Source: Setaria digitata (lineage: Eukaryota > Nematoda > Chromadorea > Rhabditida > Setariidae). Taken from it: DNA of 64,000 bases. Each line of letters opens with the position of its first letter. Position 1 is the first letter of the stretch. Shown here piece by piece: positions 14,108 through 27,527 of this stretch. A model generated the notes under the pieces. The model did not search any database. It saw only the letters and a program-made list of their open reading frames with translations, and was not told where the DNA came from. The stretch lies in NCBI GenBank assembly GCA_003640385.1, contig RCAB01000172.1, positions 1 through 64,000 of the forward strand, written 5' to 3'. The position numbers and the translations under genes are program-made.

Positions 14108-15125
14108 TTAATCTATTAGCAATTTACCTATATTTCTTCTACCGCCAGACGAATCAAATTCCGACACAAATGGAGATGGATAACATCCGAGAATCTCACC
14201 GGGAAAATAAAAAGTAAGAATACCTTGCACAGGATTGAAATCGGTCTCTTCATGTCCAGAATGGAATGTTTGTTCTTGAACATAAAATTTTTTCAATTCA
14301 CGTATCGTTGCCCTCTTCCTCTTAATCCTCTCACCTCGTTCACGTTCCATTCGTCCCAGCTGAGCGTCATATGAATTTTCACCGTTCAGATGCCGATCTA
14401 CTGCATGTTTTAATCTGTAACATTCCGTTTACAACTTACCTTGCAAGTTGTAAAAGATATATTGCTAAAATATTTAAAGAGAAATGTGAACAAACTACAC
14501 TAGACAGTACCATTATTCCATTACCTTGACATTTTTAAAAAAAAACTTACAAACCAAAAACTAGGAAAATTCCAGTTTACGAAAGCTGTTCCCCTAATAG
14601 AGATCTACTTTAGGTTACATATGATCCGACTGACCGGAGTTACACTCCTCATATGCTACACCTAGTCCTTGTTCATAAAACAGAGACATCCCGATTTTTA
14701 CCTTTCTCGAGCAATTTCAATATTTTCCTGCAGAAGTCTTGACTGATGAACTCGTACAACGATGCCGGTAGGTATATGCTTGAGTGTTACCGCATTTCTT
14801 GTCATATTCACTTTCTGTCCACCAGGACCCCATCCAGAAACAATTTTCTGCAAGACATCAACATAAGAGTATGTTTAGATCCAAATTTTTTTAGTTGTAA
14901 GGAACCGAATTTCAAAAGATTAATGTTCAATGCACACTATGTTCTCGAAATATAACTGTATAGATGTTTAGTGAACAACACGTAAAAATAACAATAGTGT
15001 GTCATACTTGCCTGGACACAATCTTCAGATCGTATTACAGGGAAAATATAGTTCTTTAATTTTTGTTTTGTAGAAGTACAACGCACTGAATTTGTGCGTA
15101 AACTAATTGAACATCGTAGAAACAT
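14108..15125 (-). CDS. MTRFR: Mitochondrial translation release factor in rescue (GGQ-domain protein)
   Basis: Homologue of human MTRFR (C12orf65), which with MTRES1 releases peptidyl-tRNA from stalled mitoribosomes. Exons on the minus strand: 15125-15012, 14847-14702, 14414-14108; 188 residues. Exon 1 begins at the first ATG, three bases after an acceptor ending at 15129, and encodes a typical mitochondrial presequence: MFLRCSISLRTNSVRC, rich in Arg and Ser with no acidic residue before the thirties. Exon 2 holds the catalytic loop GWGPGGQKVN (GGQ at about 47-49) and the conserved LKHIPTGIVVRVHQSR. Exon 3 starts with HLNGENS and a basic helix (ERIKRKRATIRELKKF), matching the family's ribosome-binding tail. 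Intron 1 has a GC donor (CAG|GCAAGT) forced by the frame. About 45 extra residues follow the usual end of the basic helix. Family identification is firm; the last exon's 3' part is less certain. Confidence 0.9.
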
Positions 15126-15128
15126 TAC

Positions 15129-16712
15129 CTGAATGGAAAATCAGAAAAAAAAAAAAAAAAAACAACATGGAAAACATTTCCTCAAAAATCACTGGATCTG
15201 TTGCTCAAGCTTCTACGGCACCTAACTTCCGAAATCCCCTAATAATAAAAACTTCCACTCTAATTCCAGATAATGACATCCCGCAAAATTTTTCCATACT
15301 GCAGGCAAGAAATAAAAACACAAAATGGAACTTTCCGGTATATTCTGGATAGTCCGTGCACCACTATGCATTCAAATAAATGTTATAGAGATAGTACCGT
15401 TAAGTTAAAACAAATGCTTGTAAAAATTATCATATTTTCCTTCAGTTCCCCAAAGTACATTAATACCGGGATTGTCTGGTCACTAAACACATCTTGACTT
15501 TACATCTATTAAGATGGTTCAGTCATTCAGTATTCTGACGCCACATTGTGTGCCGAATCTTCCGCTGATGATAACGAAATCGCGCACTGGACAAAAACTA
15601 TTTTGGATCAGCCCGTTCGGAGAACGAGTAATGATGCCAGCCGCCATACCATCCCGTTTAATTATTAAAAATATTAATCAAAAACTAAAACATACGCATG
15701 CTCTAGATGGACGGTAGTTTTTAGTGAATATGATGACAACACACATAACAATACAATTGATAAATTATTTTCATACAATCTGCATACAGCATCGAACAAA
15801 CTTTTCATACAATCTGCATATAGATCAAATTAACTGGTAAATAAAATAACCATTAGACAAGAAATATTGCTCAGAAATTCTGCTGTGAAGCTTTATGCAT
15901 TTTAAACAATTGGAAAAACACTTCAAAATTCGGATTTTTGGCATGTATAAAAAATTTAAATAAACAAAACAAAGCTTTTTTCAAACTGATATATTTTCAG
16001 CTAACCGAGAGAAAAAAAATAGTGACGACTCCGAAGCAGACTGCTATCGCTAACTAGACGACTTTCACATCATATTACTTTTCGTTATTCAGAAATGATG
16101 TAGCGAATTTTTAAATCCATAAAGGATTACTTCATGCTGAACACAATAATACATGACTGAGGTAAACGAAACAGCAATAACAATATGAAAACAACGCACA
16201 ACATCCGTCAATGTAGTGAACGAAGACACAGAGATCGTAAACAATTATTAACATATCGTAAAGATTCCAAAATGATGGAGTGGAACAAGTAGCATCCTAA
16301 ATACTCCGGACAAAATATTCAATCTTTTTTAAGGATGCATTTCTCAGAACATGCAACAGTCCCAAGGATAACATGAATTATTCGCATCCACAAAGCGGAC
16401 AGTTGTATCCGGGAAGAGGAGCATCACTATTTTGACTGGAATAAGCACCATTTATTAAGAAAAGAATATACTCTACTTGAAAAAAAAAAGTAAATTCCAA
16501 ATATCCTGAAAATACGCATACTGGCAAAAGTTTTGAAAAAAAAAATGGATGCAAAATGCTCAGACAAAAGTTTAAACAAAAACTAACACATTTTCACGAA
16601 TAATTTTCATGGTCTACATGATGATTCTGTTCATTAAGCACGAAAATATGCAGATCTGAAAAGCATACTTATTTCGTAGACTTCAACGAACAGATCTGCA
16701 GTGACACTACGG
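15129..16712. other. Spacer between MTRFR and NAMPT
   Basis: About 1.6 kb. It holds one spliceable orphan exon candidate on the minus strand (16433-16379, CPLCGCE then stop) and an unspliced minus-strand frame near 15650-15525, neither linked to a gene. Most of it is A+T-rich with no coding signature. If NAMPT and MTRFR share a transcript, this would be a long intercistronic region. Confidence 0.5.
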
Positions 16713-20296
<3,584 letters not shown>

Positions 20297-20339
20297 GAAG
20301 CCAAATAACTGATCCTGAAACTTCGAAATATCGGACAAC

Positions 20340-21189
20340 TCAGCGTACTACATCATTCACCGCAAATGCCGACCGGAACGCATCCGGAACCCCGATCACT
20401 AGCCCTTCCGGACCTTCAAGTACCGAAACCAACGCAATTCCGGTCAATATTATCACGGCCTAAATTACACAAGCGTTAAATCCCTTTTGGAACTTTGCTG
20501 CCAAATGCTCGTTGCAGTCCATCCAGGCCGATGTTTTATAGTGATTGCTTTCTTTTCATCCAGTGGTTTCAGATATTCTGATCGGTTCCAGTTGTCAAAA
20601 TTACTCGCCCAAAGAATTTTCTGCCTTTTTCTCGTGACGAAAATACCTTACGACAATGTAGAAATGATAGGCGCAAGCTTGATTTTAAAGTGATGACCTG
20701 GAGGGTAAGTAAAACTTAGATTACAGACTGCGGTTCTGTCGGGTAGTCAGTGACTCAAATATTATGAGAAATATTATTCGTAAATTAACCAGTCGATTAA
20801 TTTAGTCAAAAATTTCGATTTGTAAATGACAATAATTAAATATTGTCAATAAATACACATAACTAATTGCCCGAATATTTTCCCTGCCAATACGATTCTA
20901 ACGCAATGTTCATTTCCACATTTAAAATCGAACAAAACGCAGAAATATCGAAAGTGGCAACATCTGTGCAAGGTGTACTTCAACTAAAATCTATCAAACT
21001 TCACATTTCCGGACTTTTTTTTTCTGGACAAAATCCAGAAGAAAAAAGAAGTTCTGAAAAAAGAATGCATCAAACGACACTTAACAGATGACAGTGATGA
21101 TAACGATAAAGGACGAAAAGTAAGAATGATGGAGCTTCCAACACAGCATTTACTGTTTCGAACTCGTCATACCGCGCTGGCATGAACAT
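20340..21189 (-). CDS. Possible small membrane protein, 68 aa, three exons
   Basis: Unknown function; a tentative model. Exons on the minus strand 21189-21154, 20697-20647 and 20459-20340 are all phase 0 and give 68 residues. The first ATG lies eight bases after an acceptor (CGTTCCAG, ends 21198). The last exon, GC-richer than its surroundings, encodes a hydrophobic stretch (AVIILTGIALVSVLEGPEG). It stops only 25 bp before the NAMPT splice acceptor, so it could also be an alternative 5' part of the NAMPT transcript. A different in-phase first exon is possible at 21789-21721 (MAAFIVKVHSAACWF), which would give 79 residues. The last exon is open on the opposite strand too, so coding in the minus direction rests on the splice signals alone. 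Confidence 0.35.
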
Positions 21190-21197
21190 TCAGTGAG

Positions 21198-22045
21198 CTG
21201 GAACGATAGAAATGTGCTGTTTGAAATGCAGTAAAGTTACGAAAACGACACATGTATATGTGTCCTAATCAGAATATCACATGTTTGACCGATTTCCAAA
21301 AGCATCCCGTCATATCACACAGCATTAAGTCACTTTTTGACAGAAGAAAGGAGAAAGGGGATGAAAAACATTTATGATCGATTTTGATTATAAATACACA
21401 CAGGTAGTCAAGTTTCCTTGTCACCGTCAAATTACATCGAATAAATCATATAATGTTAATCTCAGAGGCAAATCATGCCATTAAGAAATAACTATTATTC
21501 TATTTAAGACTTGAAAATGACAGAATATTGCAAGACAGGTACACAAAAAAGTATTAATTTCCATTAAGAATTTCACCAGTAATGAATAGTTTTAGTTTTT
21601 AACAATGGGAAGAGGAATACTCTCAACTGTGAAAATGTTACTCTTGATGTCTTATCATGTTTAGAAAAAAAAAAAAAAAAAAAAGAAGAAAGCAAAGGAA
21701 GAATTCAGACTTATCAATACATCAGCTGTGACCGAAAACACGACAAACCAGCATGCCGCCGAGTGCACTTTAACAATAAAAGCAGCCATCTTACTGATAA
21801 TAATGCGTTTAGAGTGAAAACAACTGCTGCGCAAACTGAATCTATAGAATTCTACCTACATAAACTTGAAGCAAACGTTCTATTTAGTTCAAGTTACAAA
21901 TATGTAATAATACCAGTATGTCTAAGCATTTATGATTTTATCGCTTGCTGTTATCATCTCTTCCATCTGGTAAGAGAATAGAACAAAATTACATATCACA
22001 ACATAATGGAATGTAGCATGTGAATTATCGTTCATTTTTATTAAA
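21198..22045. other. Spacer between RFK and the small minus-strand gene
   Basis: About 850 bp. The only coding hint is the alternative first exon 21789-21721 on the minus strand, which has an acceptor-like sequence before its ATG and a GT donor after it. A poly-A run lies at 21665-21683 on the plus strand. Otherwise nothing is seen. Confidence 0.45.
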
Positions 22046-23468
22046 TTACGGAAAAAAGAAGCTAGACTTTTTATGGAATATCACTTCGCGAGTCGACAAA
22101 AAATCCTTTGCCATCGACAAATCATTACTTATAGCGGATTTTAGATCATCTGAAAATTTTTAGATTTAGCACGAGTTCGTTTTTTTTTCTTTTTTTTTTT
22201 GATATCAGGTCCAATAACATTTAGAAAACAATGAGAAATGATAAGCATTTTACACTTGCTTACTATCAAAAATACGGCGCATAAATAGATGACATGTCAT
22301 AAGAAATATTTTTTCTAAAATCAAAAAAAAAAAAAAAAAAAAAAAAAAAAGAAAAGAAAAACTGAATCGAAGGAAAAAAGAAAAAAAACGAAAGAAAAAG
22401 AAAACCCAATGAATTGAATGCGACCATAGGGCGCAGAAATCCAACCAAAACGCCACGAACTTCCGCACCATAGAAATCTTCTTCGAAATTATTCAGTATA
22501 TGAACTTCCTAGAATTATGGCACGCTTGTTACCGCCTTTTCGAATACGTCAATATTCAATAACTGTTAAAAACTTGAAATCATTGTAAACATGCCAATTC
22601 CGGACATACAATTGTCTTCCGCTCGTTTTTGAAGTGCGGATTCCAACCGATGCTAGTTACCATCCCGTACACCTCACCGCAATTCACATTCGCAAAACCA
22701 TAAAATACACCACATGGAAAATCCGAAGGTAGACGTGCAATGGCATCGTCATCCAAATTTGCTACAAAAGATTTAACTTATGTCATTCAGAAAATGACAC
22801 CAAAACAAAATGAAAAAAAATTCTTTGTTTATTAGTGTTGTGTTGTATCAGCCGGAGCTTTAAATATCTGATGTCGAATAGTTCAAATAAGTACGAACTT
22901 AAAAGAAAAAAGTACATTTAAAAGTATAATATTTTGAAAAGAGATGAAAGACTATGCACATATAGTTATATAATTTTTGTGTATGTATTTATGTATGTCT
23001 GTATCCACAGGATGAAATAATACCAATGAAGCAATAAAAATGGAATACTACATATCGCAAAATTTTTTGGATTACAAAATGAACGGAAGGGTATAACAAC
23101 TGGAATAGAAAAAAAAAAAAAAAATTTTCCAAAATTTTCACAAGAAAAACATGTGAATTCTTAATGATACAGCGAATGGCTCAGTGATTGAATGGAATGT
23201 GCTCTTAGAACTCAAAAATGTCATAGTTTTGATATATATATATCAAATGGGATTGCAAGAAGTTCGGATACTTGTAAGACCTTATTAATGTTATATAAGC
23301 TTTCAATAATGAGCTTAATTTATTTTGATTATATATGCATTATCATGATCGCTATCAGTGATTAATTACAATAAAATTGCCGAAGCATACCAGTAGGACA
23401 ACCCAGCTGCCGACCACCACGACCAAATCCGACAACAACCGTTCCATGAAAGTAATATGGATAAGGCT
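22046..23468 (-). CDS. RFK: Riboflavin kinase (5' end unresolved)
   Basis: Phosphorylates riboflavin to FMN. Exons found on the minus strand: 23468-23391, 22761-22610, 22508-22406, 22149-22046, about 145 residues against about 155-160 for the human enzyme. The order of family motifs is intact: FHGTVVVGFGRGGRQLG, the PTAN metal/nucleotide loop, SIGWNPHFKN, the EVHIL strand with the expected catalytic Glu, DFYG, and LVGFLRP. The protein ends with a short basic/aromatic tail (HKKSSFFP). What is missing is the start: the first visible exon is in phase 1, has no ATG, and the best upstream donor (near 23600) follows an in-frame stop or the wrong phase. A short first exon was therefore missed, or the start is unusual. 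The donor of intron 3 (GTTTTC) is weak but frame-forced, and that intron carries a long A run around 22322-22350. Confidence 0.9.
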
Positions 23469-23786
23469 CTACAAAAAGTAACTTTTAAGTTTTTAAGTGA
23501 ATATATGAAGGACCAGTAAGAATTCCAAGACAAATCGAATCGAAAAACTTGAAATAGATTAAATATTCGGTCTTTATCAGAAAATATTAGGACGAAGTTT
23601 ACCAAAGAAATTCCGAAAACTTCATTCGTTCATTCTGATGGCAACGATGACCCTAATTTCCAGCACTTCTAAAGTCCAACATCCCGAAGCATAATAGGGG
23701 AAATCCTTGCATTACACTGGACTCTCAAAAGTGTAAAACAGATTCCCTTGCACCCATTATCGAATCTGTCATTTCATATAAGGTGA

Positions 23787-24388
23787 TCAAATCCAAATTT
23801 GTAGTCTGTGAAACCTATTACCCGCAGTAGCACCGTCGATTACTTCATTTCCCTTTGCATCACTGATGATCATTTCAGAATTCTTTTTGCAATTAGCTTG
23901 ATTCGGAATCATACTTGATCTTCGTTTCTTTTTATAAATGTCAGCAAGAGACTTCCTATTTATACCAATGCAAATTCTGAAATTCAAACCCAGGAAAATA
24001 TCCTCTCCAGTGGGAAGGTGTATATATTGAAAATCATCGACTAACAACACAACAGTACCTTCGTACTCCCACGTACTGCTAAGTCTTGGCAGCACACGTA
24101 TACTAAGCCAATTTCCAAGTTATCATTATTACGATTACATTAAAAAGAAAAAACATTAAATCTATTACATTAGAAGCAACGGTATCACCGAGCGCAAAGT
24201 ATAGCGAGGCTTCGTTTATTCAACAAATATTTTGTCCTCATTCGTTTACCAACTGAGCAGCACTTGCGCCTCAAGCAAGGAAACGTGCTGAAAAATAAAA
24301 ATCCAAAATGCAATAAAATTTACATCCAAGTAACAAGTATTGAAAATGGAAACTAAAAATCTACAGGCATTAAAATAAACGACGACAT
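23787..24388 (-). CDS. Uncharacterised protein, 125 aa, three exons
   Basis: Not recognised. Exons on the minus strand 24388-24365, 24287-24250 and 24102-23787 close in frame to 125 residues plus TGA. An acceptor ending at 24405 precedes the ATG by 16 bases, fitting trans-splicing. The protein begins MSSFILMPHVSLLEAQ; a beta-rich looking middle (STWEYEGTVVLLVDDF, about residues 29-45) is followed by a basic run (YKKKRRSS) and a polar C-terminus. No signal peptide or membrane span is evident. It is the most upstream gene of the minus-strand run and is divergent from NF-YB. A 16-bp GT...AG stretch near the end (23821-23806) keeps an alternative frame open but is too short to be an intron. Confidence 0.55.
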
Positions 24389-24404
24389 AACTATCAACGA
24401 GGAA

Positions 24405-24817
24405 CTGTAATTTTCAAAGTAACTCAGTCAGTATGACACAAAAATCTGATATGGTCGCTTAGCGAAACTTCGTGGGAGTCAAAACTATATCGGTCATTCT
24501 TGTGGTAATCATTTTTGTTAGTAGTTTTTGGCGTAGTTTTAATGTTTTTTATTAAACATCTCACTTCTTTTGCATTTCTTTGTTCTCTTCTCCTTTCTTT
24601 GGGAATTTTGTTGGGCTAGCAAAGTTTCGATAATATGAAAAAATTAGAAATTCAAATTAATACCCTTTCTTATTTTTTTATCGTTCTGTGTATTATTTGG
24701 TCAAAGGCGAAAATATTAAGTTTCTAATATTTGGTAGTGATTCGCAGGTTTGAAATTCACAGTGTGAAATTCGTGTTTGTGTTGATTGTTTATCATTTTT
24801 GTTGCAGGTTGTGCATT
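24405..24817. promoter_or_regulatory. Putative divergent promoter of the 125-aa gene and NF-YB
   Basis: Only about 400 bp separate the first acceptor of the minus-strand 125-residue gene from the NF-YB start on the plus strand, so both promoters must lie here unless 5' exons are further away. No convincing TATA box or CCAAT box was found by eye. The call rests on gene arrangement. Confidence 0.4.
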
Positions 24818-27527
24818 ATGATCAATGAAGAAGATGGAAGTACGTATTTGGGTAAGTACTCCCAAGAAGTTGGTGGATGTCAGACCGAAAGTGGTACGGC
24901 TGAGGTGAGTTTTAAAATGGAGTAAGTAATTTTTTGATTTCCTTAACACAAGAAGTAGGAATTAAATGTGTCAGTAGACTGAACAAATAGGCTCATGTTT
25001 GGTATCCTGTCTTCCAAGTTGTCATATTTAATGTGTTCCATCACAGAAAGGTCGTAGACTGTCTATAATAGTCATTGTAATAATGAAAGAGTTTTAATTT
25101 TCTGAAATCATCCTTGTATTCGTAAAAGTGAGTAAGTGTTATTATTGGATTTTGGAATGTATGTGATAATAGGAATAAATTAGGCAAGAAGTAATTTAAC
25201 AGCGAATAATTGCGGTGATAGCATAACTAAGATAGGCAAGAAATATCCCTGCGTAATAGCAGTTTACATTTTTATTCTACTTATTTTTTCCTGTATTTAT
25301 TTTCCTAGACGTTTTTAAGCCAATTTCAGGATAACACTGCTGAAAGGATTCTTTCTGACGCAAATGACTTGTCGGAAGAGAATAGCATGTCTCGGAAACC
25401 AATTCTGGAACAAGATCGTTTTCTTCCGATTGGTACGCTTTTATGATATAATTGGCAGTTGGTATGTTAAATTTGAAATAATATATTCCTTCGGTATCTC
25501 ATTTTTTACTTACAGCGAATATATCTCGACTAATGAAAAATGTGATTCCTCGTTCCGGAAAAGTTGCCAAAGATGCGAAGGAATGTGTCCAAGAATGCGT
25601 TTCTGAATTTATTTCTTTTATTACATCTGAAGCTTGTGATCGCTGCCTTAATGTGAGCTTGTTTTAATTATGTTAGAAATTTTATGCAATCAAATTGTCT
25701 CTAGCTCCACACATCCAACAGTCGTGGAATGCTGTAGATAATGGAAATTCAGGGAGAATAGCGTTAACACTCACAAATTTATGAGGACTTATGCTTTTAT
25801 TCATTTATATATCTCGAAATTTTGTTTCTATGGTAAGCTCTATTTTTGAAGGGAAATTTACTTATAGGAAAAAAGAAAAACGATAACCGGTGAAGACATT
25901 ATTGGAGCATTTTCTACTCTTGGTTTTGACAATTACGTAGAACCGCTGAACGCATACGTGAGGAAGTACACAAATTTTCTTTGTCCTTCGCAAGATAGTT
26001 GAACATGTAGGAAAGTAATAAAATCACTCCTTTCAATTATTTTCTGGATTTTATTTACAGTCATTTTAGATTTCGAGAAGCTTTTCGTACAGAACGTAAT
26101 AATGAAACACTTCTTGTTGAACCTTCGGGATCTCACCCGTCTTTTTTGGTTGGTTTTCTTTTCTGTTGAAAACTGCTTGTTTATTTTTCAAAGTTTTTTT
26201 TTTGTCCTGCCGTTGAGAAACCTATTTTCTAGGAAAAAATGAATGTTCATGACTCAAATGAATCTGCTCCTTCTTCTGATGTTTTTACTATCCAGAGTGA
26301 ACCGATGCCATCATCGAGTACATGTGCCCCTCAAATTATTTTTGCCGGTATGGAAATTTTTTTTTAGTTCACAGCAAAACACTTTTTTGGTCAAAATATA
26401 ATTCGGGAAAATCTGGCACTTTAAACTGATGTTAACATTTACCTGAAAGCATTAGAAGTTTATAAAATGATTATAGTGTTTTTTAGGTGAAGAAGATCCG
26501 GATGGTGCAATACGAGTTATAAGTGCAGGCAATGTACAGCATTTACAACTTTTGATGGATCCTGCAACTGGCCAACATTACATTAATGTCCAAAATCCAA
26601 ATGGTACTCAACAACTGCTACCTGTGCAGGTAGTCTGGATCATTTCAACTGTATCTCGGGACAAATATTGAGCTTTTTCATTTGATAACTTCACTAATTA
26701 TTTGTCATAATATATGACACTTCTTCAGGTAACGGCAGTTGCTGACTCTTCTGCTACACCGTTGACCTTGGCTTGTTCAGATGCACAGAACCTAACGGAT
26801 GGTAAGACAGTTGATAAAGAAATGCCTAATTTCTCGTCAAAAACTGAGTTCCGATCTTCATTGGCTAAATCTGAAAATATGGTTTCTGCATCGTACAAGG
26901 AGTTAAGTTGTTTTTCTGTTAAGTATTATTCCTTAAATCTAAGGGATTATTTAAGAATTGTCAGAGGACAACCTGTATCACCATTCATTCCAATCGTTCA
27001 CTACACTAAAGTACATTCGGTAAATGCAACAAACAAGACTTTTATGAACCCCTAAAGGAATCACTTTGTAAGTAATGAAACTAACTCCTTTGTTCTCCTT
27101 CTACTTGAATTGCCTACAGTTCTAGTTATAATTTTTAGATTTTCAAGTAGGATTTAATGTTCAAAATCCAAACGGTACTCAACAACTGTTACCTGTCCAG
27201 GTAGTCTGCATCATTTCAACTGTATCTCGGGATAAATATTGAGCTTTTTTTTATTTATAATTTCCTTAATCCACAGACATCCCACTCTTTTAGGTATCCC
27301 ATGTAACAGGGCATGTGGGCGAACACTCTAGCAACGGTGCTGCTTTTGGTCTAAAACATGCTGCTACAGGACTTTCAGCAACAAATCAACACAAGCAGCA
27401 AGTGCCATATATTAGTGGTATGGAACCATTTGGACATCATCAAAGTAGCAGTAGTGATAGTGTTATTGCTCGGGAACAGCCAAGGAAACGATCTCATGAA
27501 AGTGTTGATTATATTAGTTTTGAGTGA
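24818..27527 (+). CDS. nfyb-1: Nuclear transcription factor Y subunit beta
   Basis: NF-YB pairs with NF-YC through histone folds and, with NF-YA, binds CCAAT boxes. Exons: 24818-24904, 25330-25432, 25516-25652, 25868-25965, 26070-26148, 26233-26347, 26487-26629, 26729-26801, 27139-27200, 27294-27527; 376 residues with all phases closed. Start: first ATG, 11 bases after a TTGTTGCAG acceptor. The histone-fold domain is about residues 58-150: [30 protein letters not shown] with the two conserved Cys, [30 protein letters not shown]. The remaining 200 residues are polar, Ser/Gln-rich and nematode-specific in character, probably activation or regulatory sequence. Exon 9 is a copy of the end of exon 7 ([15 protein letters not shown] occurs twice). 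The stop overlaps a good donor (GA|GTGAGT), so a longer isoform spliced to 27569 is possible. Confidence 0.93.
27154..27249 (+). repeat. Second copy of a 96-bp exon-intron duplication in NF-YB
   Basis: Matches 26583-26678 with a constant 571-bp offset, no gaps and six differences that I can see. The copy spans 47 bases of coding exon, the GT donor, and about 49 bases of intron. The four exonic changes are synonymous (GTC/GTT, AAT/AAC, CTA/TTA, GTG/GTC). Confidence 0.95.

Noticed and set aside
15523..15717. Minus-strand frame MAAGIITRSPNGLIQ as a first exon of MTRFR
   Set aside because: The ATG at 15125 directly follows a good acceptor and already gives a typical mitochondrial presequence; no donor joins this frame to it.
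20478..20646. Minus-strand frame WASNFDNWNRSEYLKPLDEKK as a coding exon
   Set aside because: It looks protein-like, but it lacks an in-frame start, follows a TAA, and lies inside a well-formed intron between 20647 and 20459; kept only as a reminder for RNA evidence.
23806..23821. 16-bp GT...AG segment in the 125-aa gene that would give a different in-frame C-terminus (DYKFGFDHLI)
   Set aside because: Far below any known spliceosomal intron length; reading through also stays open to a stop 13 codons later.
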